Assembly (NCBI GenBank): GCA_012845835.1
Contig: JABAKD010000010.1
Span: forward strand, 6,640,597 to 6,704,596
Direction of reading: 5' to 3'
Origin: Undaria pinnatifida
Taxonomy: Eukaryota; Sar; Phaeophyceae; Laminariales; Alariaceae
Length of the DNA: 64,000 bases
Shown here: positions 34,001 to 40,894 of the stretch, piece by piece
How positions within the stretch are numbered: position 1 is the stretch's first letter
How the letters are laid out: each line of letters starts with the position of its first letter
Translations under genes and position numbers: made by a program
The notes under the pieces: model-generated
Told to the model about the DNA's origin: nothing
Database searches by the model: none
Seen by the model: the letters and a program-made list of their open reading frames with translations, nothing else

Positions 34001-36259
34001 CGATGGTGGGGAGCTTGCGCACCGTCCCCATGGAGACCATGGCAGGGCTCCTGGTTGCTCTAACGGATGTGAGGGTGCACAAAGGGGGGGATTACGAGTA
34101 ACCCTCTTGCTAAAACAACACGTAATAGTTATAGCATAACCTTCAACTACTTCGTCCCCAAAAACGTTGGTGAAGCTCTAAGAGTCTAAGGCGCGCTGAG
34201 TAATAGTGCCTTGGCCGCCGTGTTGTACGAGTTGCAGAGGAAAAATGCACACAAAGGGGTGGTCCCTCGCCTGTGGAGTTTTCCGCTAGCTCAGTGGTTA
34301 CGGTGTATCTAACAATAGTTGCGCGAGCCTGCATCGCAGAGTTTGTGCGGGAGCAGTCAGAAATGGAGGACGGGCGCGTTTTGCTTGTTTCCCTAATCGA
34401 GCCGGGGGGGAGAAAGGAGAGTCTGCTACTCTTGTCCCTAGCGTTCGACTTTGCTGTCCCCAGTCCCCTCCCTCCCCCTCCGGTGGCCGCAGACGGCCAA
34501 GGAGGAAGGATATATATCGGCCAAGGAGGAAGGATATATATATATATATATGTATTATGTACTATATGGGAGAAACGTAATGAGAGCCTAAATGTTGGAG
34601 GTGTCTTTATTAGGAGCGGGAATGGTGCTCCGTCTCGAACGGGATGCGTGGTCAACGGTCAATTGACTAAGACCAGCAGCAAATGAGTACGCCCCTTCGC
34701 CCTCCGCACGCGCCTTTTCTGACACCCGCTGCCACCGCTGCTGCTGCTGCTGTTGCTGCCGCCGCCGCCGCTGCTTCTGCCGCTGCTGCTGCTGTTGCTG
34801 CCGCCGCCGCTGCTTCTGCCGCTGCTGCTGTTGCCGCCGCCGCCGCTGCTTCTGCCACTACTGCTGCTGTTGCTGCCGCCGCCGCTGCCGCCATCTCCCT
34901 GCTTTGCGATTTGTTTGCCGTCGATGGCAGATGTTCAAGGTGCCCGTCGGAACTCTAGCACTGCTGGCTGAGCCTGCTGGGCAAACGTCTTCCCGGGGGC
35001 ACGAAAGCACACCCGCGGTCGGCGACGCCTCTTTATCCCCGCCGGATCCGAATCCGCTCTCACCGACGGCCCGAGGGCAACCCGGCACTGCACCACCAGC
35101 TAGGGTAACCCCCGCCCCCGCCTCGTCAGGCCCTGCCGCCAAAGTCGCGGCCTCCGCCGTCGGTACCAGTAGCGGCGCATCGGGCGCCACGGCAACGTCT
35201 ACGCCCACGTCGGCACAACTGGGGGGAGGCAGCCGGCCGACGGCGGCGCAGCGAAGAGCCTCTGCGGTTATGGCGGCGCCTGTCCGGCAGCAGCTAGAAT
35301 TACTCGGGGACTTGAGTCGGGCGGTCGGCCACGGCGAAGCTGCGTTGGTCTGCGCTTCGCTGTTGCGGGACGAGGCTGGGGCGAAGCAGACGTTACGGTG
35401 AGTTCTTTCGACGGGAGGGGGGCATGGGGGCTGTGTGAGCCTCGTGACGACGGGGGTCGGCTCGTTATGACGGGAGGGAGTGCCGTGTGACGACGGGGGC
35501 AAGGGGAGGGGGGGGGAGGGGCTGTGTCCATCAGTACGGGGCAGCGCGGAGATCCAATACGCCCCAACTGTCTGATTGTTGCAAGTTCTCTGAGTGTCGG
35601 CGACGCGGTGTTTCTCTCCACGTGTTGGAGCTGCTGTGTGCCCAAACCACAGCATTTCGAAGCAGTGTCCAGTATTTAGAATTATGAAGGGTAATTGGGT
35701 CACATTTGGTATGAAGTGTCGTACCTGGTTGGTGTTATTGTTTCACCGACAGGCATGTCCTGTTTGACGTGGCAGCCCTCGCCTTTGACCCCAACATCAC
35801 GCTCCGGTGGCCTCTCACGCTTCTCCGCCCTTGCACACGATTTTTGTTGCCGTCGTCGTTGTTATTGTCATCAGCGACGCCTCGCAAACGCTCCGTGTGG
35901 GGTACGGGCGGTTCGTGTCGGACCTCCCGGGGCACGTCGAAAAGTCCTGGGCAAAAGCCAGAGCGGATACGGGAACAGAGGTGTCAACGGGACCAGCGGA
36001 AGCCGAAGCCGAAGCTGGCGGCAGGGCTGTACGAGCGGGGGGGCGGCAACGTGCAGAAGACGGCAACAAAAACGAAACCAGTACCGGATCACGAACTGCG
36101 GGGGACTTGCCGAACCCTGGAGTGCTGGCCGGTGGCGGACCGGCCTCGGGTGCAGCGGCCACTGTGGGACTTGGGGTGGAAGCAGCGGCCCTTGGTGGTC
36201 TCCAGCGCTTCGGCGGAGAGTGCTTGAGGAGTCTGGCCGAGGGCGCGGCGTTCGCGTGA
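2842..36259 (+). CDS. RIC1: RIC1 homologue, Rab6 guanine-exchange-factor subunit (25 exons)
   Basis: Exons: 2842-3186, 14499-14666, 14975-15588, 16515-16711, 18166-18329, 18650-19261, 19901-19972, 20396-20545, 20968-21144, 21652-21740, 22313-22452, 22965-23154, 25227-25332, 26469-26565, 27249-27502, 28356-28700, 29113-29807, 30638-30788, 31761-32179, 32933-33080, 33319-33504, 33919-34068, 34931-35397, 35753-35806, 35875-36259. Every phase agrees and the total (6,375 nt) is divisible by 3, giving about 2,124 aa. The start MYFVYGCPK matches the conserved RIC1 N-terminus (MYF..GWPK in animals, MYMAYGWPQ in plants). WD40-type repeats and a Ric1 domain follow. RIC1 with RGP1 activates Rab6/Ypt6 at the Golgi. 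It is longer than human RIC1 (about 1,400 aa) because of Gly/Ser/Ala-rich insertions. Uncertain points: the exon 11/12 boundary (alternative CAG|GC donor at 22463 with acceptor before 22841), the exon 3 donor, a small exon possibly missed in intron 1, and the 3' exons 19-25, which rest mainly on phase continuity. Confidence 0.85.
3271..3351. repeat. (GGA)n microsatellite in RIC1 intron 1
   Basis: This is an almost uninterrupted GGA/GAG triplet tract of about 80 bp that starts 85 bp after the exon 1 donor. It makes long poly-E, poly-G or poly-S frames on both strands that are not genes. Confidence 0.95.
3352..4900. other. RIC1 intron 1, segment without genes; short palindromes
   Basis: No coding evidence. 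The segment holds TACCWGGTA palindromes at 3630 and 4396, and a GC-rich degenerate run at 3905-4010 built on GCCGTGCGGA repeats. At 4328-4349 there is a perfect 9-bp hairpin (GCGGGCGGC, 4-nt loop, GCCGCCCGC). GCGGAGCCCTTGTA follows at 4353-4366, the same terminus found at both ends of the large inverted repeat at 47.4-59.2 kb. Confidence 0.6.
4904..6140. repeat. Three copies of dispersed repeat family R1
   Basis: Copies lie at about 4904-5204, 5211-5526 and 5847-6140, all in the same orientation. Each runs from a TATA/AAATA-rich edge through CTCCAGCTGTGAGATC, CTTTGCAAGCTGTGTG and GGTCGGCGACTCCCC to AGGGTCAACAGG and GACAGCTG. Copies 1 and 2 are nearly tandem; a G-rich spacer (5527-5700) and unrelated sequence precede copy 3. 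Inverted or partial copies are at 8884, 9110 and 55497. No ORF is conserved, so this is a non-autonomous element of unknown class. Confidence 0.8.
6141..8162. other. RIC1 intron 1, no gene recognised
   Basis: A GC-rich patch at about 6990-7460 has open frames on both strands but no recognisable domain and no splice context consistent with RIC1. CTG-rich runs lie at 7500-7590. At 7605-7720 a unit of about 50 bp containing GGGCCATTTTTTTA is duplicated in tandem. Confidence 0.5.
8884..9010. repeat. R1 repeat, partial, inverted relative to 4.9-6.1 kb copies
   Basis: It contains GATCGGAGTATCACACACAG followed by CTTGCAAAGATGAG and a GTGTATTTT edge, the reverse complement of the upstream copies. 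Confidence 0.8.
9110..9335. repeat. R1 repeat, longer copy, inverted relative to 4.9-6.1 kb copies
   Basis: It runs from GATTTTGTCCCCCTCAACAA through CATCACCCTGTTGACCCTG and GGGGAGTCGCCGACC to the GATCGGAGTATC core. It has the same element order as the 8884 copy but keeps the outer half. Confidence 0.8.
9772..10516. mobile_element. TTA-target MITE, family T1, complete copy
   Basis: This 745-bp element has inverted ends: GACCAACTATTATGGGAA at the left and its reverse complement (with minor changes) at the right, extending to GCGATTATTTCTC over about 45 bp. TTA flanks both sides (9769-9771 and 10517-10519). The body holds CTG/GTGGTG triplet runs (10025-10130) and a TACCAGGTA palindrome. A 3-bp TTA target fits the PIF/Harbinger group (TWA), but no transposase is present. 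Other copies: 10520-11947 and 54541-55230. Confidence 0.8.
10520..11947. mobile_element. Second T1 MITE copy, 5'-truncated, split by another element
   Basis: The left inverted end is missing: the copy begins inside the family sequence (TTATAGTTTTGGAG...GGCTCC) directly after the TTA of the previous copy. It is interrupted at 10622-11426, resumes with TTGGTCTTGTTTCTCGG, and ends at GTTTCCAATACTAGTTGGC followed by TTA (11948-11950). Without the nested insertion it would be about 620 bp. Confidence 0.7.
10622..11426. mobile_element. Harbinger-like MITE nested in a T1 copy
   Basis: This 805-bp element has TTA on both sides (10619-10621 and 11427-11429). The ends are inverted: GGCCAATTCTTACACAG at the left, GGCCAATAATTATACAG read from the right, both followed by TCGGATCCATCAGTC. 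AGTCGAAAA motifs recur subterminally. GGCC ends with a TTA target match PIF/Harbinger MITEs. A 288-codon minus-strand frame crosses this element and its host MITE and is not a gene. The nesting order is clear: T1 first, this one later. Confidence 0.8.
11951..14498. other. RIC1 intron 1, 3' part; no gene recognised
   Basis: No exon could be supported. A GC-rich stretch (13078-13380) has overlapping frames on both strands made of CTG/GCC triplets. A weak inverted pair around ACCGGTGATTACC (13745-13800 versus 14195-14230) may mark an old MITE. One short RIC1 exon could be hidden in this intron, since plant RIC1 proteins have about 25 extra residues just before the exon 2 motif. Confidence 0.4.
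15917..16012. repeat. (TTG)n microsatellite in RIC1 intron 3
   Basis: This is a perfect run of about 31 TTG triplets, ending TTATTATTCG. It reads as poly-Leu in one frame and is intronic. Confidence 0.97.
17997..18080 (+). repeat. Dispersed repeat R3, copy in RIC1 intron 4
   Basis: The core is GGTGCTCCGTCTCG followed by GCATGCGTGGTCGGTGGTCA and GAGTAC. The same order occurs at 34600-34690 (plus) and 21165-21245 (minus). Confidence 0.65.
21165..21245 (-). repeat. Dispersed repeat R3, copy in RIC1 intron 9
   Basis: Read on the minus strand it gives GTGTCTATATTAGGAG, GGTGCTCCGTCTCGAAAG and GATGCGCGGTCGATGGTC, colinear with the 34.6-kb copy. It begins 20 bp after the exon 9 donor. Confidence 0.65.
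22085..22660. repeat. Hexamer array and TGTC tract in RIC1 introns 10-11
   Basis: At 22110-22265 there is a degenerate (AACATC/AACACC)n hexamer array lying just upstream of the exon 11 acceptor. At about 22520-22660, after the exon 11 donor, a (TGTC)n-type pyrimidine/TG tract occurs. Exon 11 (22313-22452) lies between them. Confidence 0.7.
23775..25125. mobile_element. 1.35-kb foldback (palindromic) element in RIC1 intron 12
   Basis: The two halves are inverted copies of each other over nearly the full length, with the centre near 24450. Matched pairs: GGGGGGTATACCCCCGGG with TCGGTCATTTGGGG at 23810-23840 versus 25050-25100; ACACCGT and TGCCAGCGCG-type segments at 23900-23960 versus 24930-25000; GCAACTACACGCAACTACT at 24660-24680 versus its complement at 24215-24240; CCGAAAGACATATCGT at 24340 versus 24550-24570. 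The outer edge is AT-rich with no clear target duplication. Transcription of RIC1 would place a long hairpin in the intron. Confidence 0.8.
25500..25735. repeat. Degenerate decamer-like array (GCTACGCAAA / GGCTAGGCT) in intron 13
   Basis: Short related words (CTAGGCTAACCTAAGCTAGG, TACGCAAATCTGCGCAAATC, CTACGCAGC) repeat at about 5-10 bp spacing for 230 bp, drifting from a GGCTAG-type unit on the left to a CTACGCAAA unit on the right. Confidence 0.7.
25884..25930 (+). repeat. Dispersed repeat R4, copy in RIC1 intron 13
   Basis: ACGTTGGTGAAGCTGTGAAG then GGGTTGAG. Related copies lie at 34152 (CCCCAAAAACGTTGGTGAAG) and 36405 (CCCCAAAAACGTGGGTGTAG), each followed by GCTCTAA. Confidence 0.5.
25986..26215. 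repeat. Polypyrimidine tract (CCCTCC/TTCCC) in intron 13
   Basis: About 230 bp is nearly all C and T on the plus strand, built of CCCTCCCTTCC-type words, about 250 bp before the exon 14 acceptor. Confidence 0.85.
27632..27812. repeat. GTG/GTA triplet-rich tract in intron 15
   Basis: An imperfect array of GGT, GTA and GCA triplets. It reads as poly-Gly/Ser or poly-Val in different frames and follows the exon 15 donor, so it is intronic. Confidence 0.8.
28750..29080. repeat. TTTTG/TGTTT low-complexity tract in intron 16
   Basis: Runs of TTTGTGTTTTGTG and GTTTCGTTTCG fill most of intron 16 up to about 30 bp before the exon 17 acceptor. A comparable A-rich strand (AAAACGAAA words) occupies 26945-27125 in intron 14. 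Confidence 0.8.
29825..30070. repeat. (AGGG)n microsatellite with flanking 54-bp duplication, intron 17
   Basis: About 40 perfect AGGG units lie at 29908-30070. Upstream, a purine-rich unit containing GGGGGAGGGAGGAGAGGCAT is duplicated at about 54-bp spacing. All-purine on one strand for over 200 bp, it could adopt triplex or G-quadruplex structure. Confidence 0.95.
30955..31123. mobile_element. Small TA-target MITE in intron 18
   Basis: TA flanks a 169-bp segment (30953-30954 and 31124-31125). The ends are GTGGTCCCTCTATAGTG and, read from the right, GCGGGCCCTCTAGTG. CTATAGTGC motifs recur inside. Imperfect inverted ends make this a moderate call. Confidence 0.45.
34600..34690 (+). repeat. 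Dispersed repeat R3, copy in RIC1 intron 22
   Basis: GTGTCTTTATTAGGAGCGGG, GGTGCTCCGTCTCGAACG, GATGCGTGGTCAACGGTCAA, then GAGTACGCCCC. It is colinear with the copies at 17997 and 21165. Confidence 0.65.
34729..34893. repeat. GCC/CTG compound minisatellite in intron 22
   Basis: Three to four copies of a unit made of (CTG)n, TTGCTGCC, (GCC)n and GCTTCTGCC. It reads as poly-Ala on either strand and sits about 40 bp upstream of the exon 23 acceptor. A shorter CTG/GTTG tract occurs in intron 20 (33128-33200). Confidence 0.9.
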
Positions 36260-37398
36260 TGGTAGCGCCGGCAGCGCAGGGGCGGGGAGCTTGGAGCTTT
36301 TGGTGGCTATTGTATGGCCAGGGGATGAGGAAAGGCGCTTATCTTGGCGTGCCTGTTGACCCTTTTACTGCTGCAAAAATGTCCCCACTCTAATTCCAAG
36401 TATTTTGTCCCCAAAAACGTGGGTGTAGCTCTAAAGGGGTTAATGAGGCGGCGGGCGGGCGTCGGACCTTCGATCCATCTGCGTGTGCTGGTTGAGGAGG
36501 GGAACGGTAGCATTGCCGGTCGTATGTATCTGTGCAGAGCGTCGATACGAGCAGCAGACCTACCGGAGGTGCAGGTTGGGGAGGGGGACTGTACCGGCTG
36601 TATTTCTCTGTGCCGAGGGGAGCATCGGTTTTCACTATCATAGCAGGCCTGCCGGAGGAGGTCGGATTTTGGTTTGTTTCTGTGAAATTATACTGTAAGC
36701 GATTATGCTACGCAAGAAATGGCTTCAGGAATGTCTGGCGTGTGGTAACATCTATCACAGCCAGGGCTAGGATTTTGGCGTGGGTGACGGACGCGCACCA
36801 TATACACGAAACCCGACTACACGCTATCTACAACATTTCGAGTGCTCCGGCTCTCTGCGCACTCGCTTACACATGGCATGGTTATTCACGGGAGGTTTGG
36901 CCCGCACAAAAGGGGTACTTCTACGTCACGGACACCTCGCAGGACAAGCGCCCCCTTTGCCTCCCTGCAGCATCGGATTCCCAATGGTCAAACAAGCGCT
37001 GTTTGCTAAATAACGCTGCACGCAAAGGGAGGGCATTTTTTCGTCGGCGACGTCAACCCTCTACTGTAGATAGTGCCAATGCTTCAGTGGTTGTCGGTTG
37101 TCGGTTGTTTGTTCTTGCTGCCGACAGTTGCCCTACTTCGCCTTATCCGCTAACATGGAGTACGGCAGCAAGCGAGTAGGAAGAGAAGGGCAGTGCCCTT
37201 GTTGTAGGGTACCCTTTCATTTGCGATAGGAGGTCCATCGAGGTCAACCAAAAAAATCACCGGTGTATCCTACCCGGTGACTGAAATCCTTCTCAGCATT
37301 CGTGCGTTTAAAAAGCCTTCAGCTCGATGACTTTACGTTTACGTCGGTGGCTAATTGTATGATGTTTCTTGATTTTTTTTATTGTCTACCGCAGCTCA
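36260..37398. other. Intergenic region between RIC1 and MoaC (convergent)
   Basis: No supported gene. An R4 repeat copy lies at 36401-36450. At about 36480-36640 a loosely repeated unit (GGAGGGGAACGGTAGC... / GGAGGGGGACTGTACCGG) occurs twice. The 215-codon plus-strand frame at 36532-37179 has no recognised domain. The 3' UTRs of the two convergent genes must lie here. Confidence 0.4.
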
Positions 37399-37977
37399 TC
37401 ACAAGCCTCGGCGAAGCGCGAACAATCCGCCCAATTCCTTCCCAACAACCGTTTTGCTTGCTTGTCTACACTTTCGTGCTACTGAATGCTCGTACGGAAA
37501 GCAACCGCTGAACGCTAGGTACGTCATCGTCCATCGCCCCCCCCCCCCCCTTCCCTCCCTCCTAACAAACTCGCGCTTGCCGCCGGTCTTCGACACGAGC
37601 GCCGTCTCCTCGATGACAATATCGTGCGACAAGCCCTTCAGCATGTCGTACACGGTGAGGGCCGCGACCGACGCCCCCATCATGGCCTCCATTTCAACCC
37701 CCGTCTTGTGCGTCACGCGCACGGTGCAGTCCACCTCCACCACCTTGCCGCCCTCCTGCAGGGTCAGCTCTACTCGGCAATCCTCTATTGGCAGGGGGTG
37801 GCAGAAGGGGATGAGGTCGCTCGTGCGCTTGGCCGCCTGCACGCCGGCAATGATGGCCGTGGTGAACACGGGGCCCTTCTTTCCGACCACCTCGCCACCA
37901 ACGGTCTCCATCTTGGAGGTCACGTCGGGAGGGAGGCGGATGCGGCTGCGGGCGGTTGCTGTACGGCGTGTCGTGGC
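37399..37977 (-). CDS. MoaC: Molybdenum cofactor biosynthesis protein C (MoaC/CNX3), main exon
   Basis: MoaC (cyclic pyranopterin monophosphate synthase) converts the MoaA product 3',8-cyclo-dihydro-GTP into cPMP. In the translation I see KKGPVFTTAIIAGVQAAKRT, SDLIPFCHPLPIEDCRVEL, HKTGVEMEAMMGASVAALTV and YDMLKGLSHDIVI. The family's key residues are present: the Lys of KGPVF, His of CHPL, and the Asp and Lys of YDMLK (E. coli K51, H77, D128, K131). The exon opens with a CAG acceptor (37978-37980) in phase 0. The N-terminal MVDV segment is in an upstream exon I could not find. The conserved domain ends near 37575 (TGGKREFVR); the remaining frame to the stop at 37399 is low-complexity and may be intron. 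The frame lies on the opposite strand to RIC1. Confidence 0.85.
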   Translation of the reverse strand, partial: ATTRRTATARSRIRLPPDVTSKMETVGGEVVGKKGPVFTTAIIAGVQAAKRTSDLIPFCHPLPIEDCRVELTLQEGGKVVEVDCTVRVTHKTGVEMEAMMGASVAALTVYDMLKGLSHDIVIEETALVSKTGGKREFVRREGRGGGGRWTMTYLAFSGCFPYEHSVARKCRQASKTVVGKELGGLFALRRGL

Positions 37978-38401
37978 CTGAGGGGAGTAAGTATAAAAGG
38001 GGGCCAGCGCGTCGTGGGTGTGATGCAACGGGCATATTGTTGGGGTTTCGGCGGAGGAGAGTTAGGGCGATCAACATCGCGTGTCACAAGTTCGTCCCGC
38101 ATGCGTGCAGCGGCCGCACTAGCGCGGGAATGGTCCTTCATGTCACGCCTCCATATCACTACGCAATCAGGTCAGCGCAAGACCAGTGTAACGACAGTGC
38201 GGAAGTTGCTCAGCTGGCTGTAGCCCCAATGCACGAGCAGTACAAGCAAGCACGACGCCATGTGCGGCACGGGAACTGCGCGATTCAAAACGCCACGCCA
38301 AAAAACCCTGGCGGCCACAAATGTCGCAGAGGCTGTGGCGTCCGGCTTCACAGCATTTGTGGTGGTATGGTGGTGGATGGCGTCGTACAGTACTGTTAAG
38401 T

Positions 38402-38683
38402 CTAGCCGTGGTACTTGAGGTAGCCGTATATATTTGACGCGATGAACGGATGCTCCATGTTTTGCACGGCAAAGAGGGCGTGCGTGTTTCCAGCCGGGCT
38501 CTGTAAGACTGCAGTACGAGGTACAACAGTTACGCTACAGCAGGCCAGACTGCTATGACAATGAACACGTTGACACAAACAACACACCTTAGCAGGTACC
38601 TGGTACCTGGTACGTCTCTCCGAGCGTACCGTAGTACTGCATGCAGTGAACCTCGTGGGGGGCCCTGAAGGCTATGGCGTTCC
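38402..38683 (-). CDS. Unrecognised gene, last two exons
   Basis: Two exons join in phase: 38683-38607 (acceptor GATAG, donor CAG|GTACCAGG) and 38500-38402 (acceptor TTACAG, stop TAG). They encode NAIAFRAPHEVHCMQYYG.., then ..AGNTHALFAVQNMEHPF and SNIYGYLKYHG. The aromatic-rich, well-composed C-terminus and matching splice phases suggest a real gene, but I do not recognise the family. Its 5' exons would lie above 38.7 kb and may be disturbed by the retrotransposon insertion. The intron between the exons contains the TACCTGGTA palindromes at 38597 and 38604, the second overlapping the donor. Confidence 0.45.
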
Positions 38684-39641
38684 CTATCAAACACTGGTCT
38701 ACTTTCGTGCGGTCCCGTAATATTCAGGGTAGCTGCACTCTACATAATTACCGATATGTTATACTTTTGTGCGGTACCGCACAAAATGAACATATAAGGA
38801 CCCCTCTATTGCGGCACCGATACCGCACTATTGTAGATCGGGATAGTTCGCCCCCCCCCTGTAGTGCGGTTAGTTATCACCGTCTGGCTTTAGCGCGATT
38901 ATCGCCGTCTGTTGAGGTATGGACCTAAAATTTTATGGGACCTTGACCGCAATGTGTGCCCTTCACATTAGACTACTACTCCCACCCATCAACACCCAGC
39001 ACACCCCGTGCTCGTGGCCGTGCCTCATCCAAGGGGGAGAAAATCTGTTCGCTCACGTCACAAACTACGACAAATATACTTCAAAGTTTCCCCTTCCGAG
39101 TGTCGTTGGCTTGATTTCCCTGGGGTGTCGAAGTTAAAAAGGGGGGAAAAGTTCATGAAAACGAAAGAAAACATTCTGAAAATAATAGCCACCGCAGTAA
39201 CCCGGTTAGTAACACCGTCCATCCCAAACGAGTTTATAGCTTTGTCCATTACATTCACCTCATCCAATATTTTGTCCCTGGAACACTTGATCTGAAGGCC
39301 CTACTGCATTCTCAGACCCCCCACCCGGAACAAGCCTGCCTAACTCCTCTTCTCGAAGACCCTTCCTGGTTTTCGTTCTTCGCTTTCTTTGTGTTCTCTT
39401 TCCCCTTTCTCATCGTTTTTTCTTGCTTTCGGCGTTATATTGCGTCTTTCTAGGTGATCCCGGTCAGCTTTGGCTGGTTTTCGACTCTGATTTGAGTTTC
39501 GAAAATATCGGGTTTTTCCTTAACCCACAAAAAGCATCAGATAAAAATTAATTACAGTCCCCCCCCACCGTTTTTCGTTATTTTACAACGTTTTCGTTCT
39601 CGGTTTTTCGATTATCTCGCTCGTTTTCTTATTCGAGGTTT
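38684..39641. other. Region left of the retrotransposon; no gene recognised
   Basis: Short repeated words such as GTGCGGTACCGCAC and TAGTGCGG occur at 38770-38870. A minus-strand frame at 39058-39267 could be an upstream exon of the gene ending at 38402, but has no recognised domain. Confidence 0.35.
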
Positions 39642-39845
39642 TGTGGATACCAGTCCCTATTCCCTAGATTGTACCGCCTCCTTATCACTATAATACTTCA
39701 AGATCATCCTGGCTCCTCGAGGCAGACTCTGAGGTGTTTCCTCATCGTTGACCCTCGAGCGTGCGGTTGCGCACATAACCCACCTCGGTGTGTCTCCACA
39801 CCTCCCTCAGAGAAAGAAAACCTGCGAAGGGACTACCGTCCCACA
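39642..39845 (+). repeat. 5' LTR (204 bp)
   Basis: It begins TGTGGATACCAGTCCC and ends GACTACCGTCCCACA, the canonical TG...CA. It contains an AT-rich TCACTATAATACTTC segment that may serve as promoter. Confidence 0.95.
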
Positions 39846-39847
39846 AT

Positions 39848-39863
39848 TGGCGTCGAGGCAGTG
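39848..39863 (+). promoter_or_regulatory. Candidate primer-binding site
   Basis: TGGCGTCGAGGCAGTG starts two bases after the 5' LTR. A TGG start would pair with a tRNA CCA end; the tRNA identity cannot be named from the sequence alone. Confidence 0.5.
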
Positions 39864-39952
39864 AAGCTTGATCGGTGCTAGGAACCCCACCGAGAGAGCG
39901 GGTAAGCTTCAATTCCAAAAAAAGGACAACGCACGTTTGTCCCGCTTGCCAT

Positions 39953-40894
39953 ATGGCAGACGGGGCAGACCCCCCTGGTCCCGGGGATGGTCGTACGGAC
40001 CCAAACATCCTTCCCCCACGTCTGGAGGGAGGTGGCCTTCCCTCACGTCCTGAGGAAGGCTCTTCGAATCAAGACCAGGAGGAGGAGGAAGAGGTAGAAG
40101 AAGAGACCTACTTCAGCCCCCGCGAGCCGTCACCTGGCCAAGATTCTTCTGAAGAAGAGCAGAGGCGACACCGTTATGGTCGCCACCGTAGTCGTCGAGG
40201 GCGTCACCGCCGCCGGTCGTTCTCCCCCGTAGGGAAAGGAGCAGCTGGTGAGGTCTCTTTCCCTCATCATATGGTCAGTAGTTCTCAACAACAGCAGTCG
40301 CTCGTTAGCGAAAGTAACATTGCTAAGTTGAACGAACTGCTTGATAGGTCGTTGACTGAAGAAGGACTTACAAGCAATATTGCTGACCTGTTGTCTACGT
40401 TGACGGGTAGAGTACAACTAGCTCCGTCTGATTCAAGCAGCCTTAAAATAGGCAGTTCAGTCCCGTCTGTGTCATCTGTTAACACGAGGATGACAATGTC
40501 TGACTTCGGTGCTATCTCCAAGTTTTCAGGAAACGAAAACGACAAGAACAGCATCCTTAATGTCATGTCACAGTATGAAGCATTCGTCACCGCGTCGTTA
40601 AAGTCACGTCCCGGCGTCACCGAGGACATGATTGATGACCTCCTAGTAACATACTTCATCTTCGTGTTGAAGGACGAGGCAATCCAGTTCTATACCCAGC
40701 TGGTAGGAGGCCAGGTTCCGTGGAGACGTAGTGCAGATGGAGATCGGCAACTGTCAGATACCGAGAGCAGCGCAAAACCGACCTCGTGGGCGGAAATGAA
40801 AACTGCTTTTGAAGCGTCGTACTTGTCAGCAGACGCTCTGGCACGCTCAGTAGAACAGATTGTCACTCTGACTCAGGGTCCAATGAGTCAGTAA
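39953..40894 (+). CDS. gag: gag, N-terminal and capsid part (ends at a frameshift)
   Basis: The ATG at 39953 (MADGADPPGPG) is the best start; the frame is open from 39875. An acidic EEEEEVEEE stretch and an Arg/Ser-rich block are followed by a retro-gag capsid-like region (SWAEMKTAFEASYLSADALA, VEQIVTLTQGP). The frame stops at TAA 40892-40894. The capsid sequence continues without a gap in the -1 frame (NESVTSYVNRLRDSF...) from about 40882. A single missing base near 40881-40884 explains this. No slippery heptamer is present. Confidence 0.85.
   Translation: MADGADPPGPGDGRTDPNILPPRLEGGGLPSRPEEGSSNQDQEEEEEVEEETYFSPREPSPGQDSSEEEQRRHRYGRHRSRRGRHRRRSFSPVGKGAAGEVSFPHHMVSSSQQQQSLVSESNIAKLNELLDRSLTEEGLTSNIADLLSTLTGRVQLAPSDSSSLKIGSSVPSVSSVNTRMTMSDFGAISKFSGNENDKNSILNVMSQYEAFVTASLKSRPGVTEDMIDDLLVTYFIFVLKDEAIQFYTQLVGGQVPWRRSADGDRQLSDTESSAKPTSWAEMKTAFEASYLSADALARSVEQIVTLTQGPMSQ

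Larger units (their letters stand above)
31761..36259 (+). other. RIC1: RIC1 exons 19-25: C-terminal region (weaker support)
   Basis: Each exon has a CAG or TAG acceptor, a GTG or GTA donor and a matching phase (2/1, 0/0, 0/0, 0/0, 2/1, 2/1), so the frame continues from exon 18 to a TGA at 36257. Exon 21 contains VVSRFLWKELNDFRVKVVL and exon 22 MVGSLRTVPMETMAGLLVAL. Exon 23 ends with QQLELLGDLSRAVGHGEAAL and VCASLLRDEA, which sits where human RIC1 has its last helical segment (RYLLHIFMEAGCLDW). Similarity is low, so a separate gene beginning near 31.7 kb is the main alternative. Intron 24 (35807-35874) is only 68 bp. Confidence 0.6.

Noticed and set aside
34283-34355. tRNA-like sequence TAGCTCAGTGGTTACG (A-box like)
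   Set aside because: No acceptable B box, anticodon stem or acceptor stem pairing downstream; at most a decayed SINE head.
31761-36259. Exons 19-25 as a separate gene
   Set aside because: No convincing start codon or promoter; all splice phases continue from exon 18. Kept as RIC1 with lower confidence.
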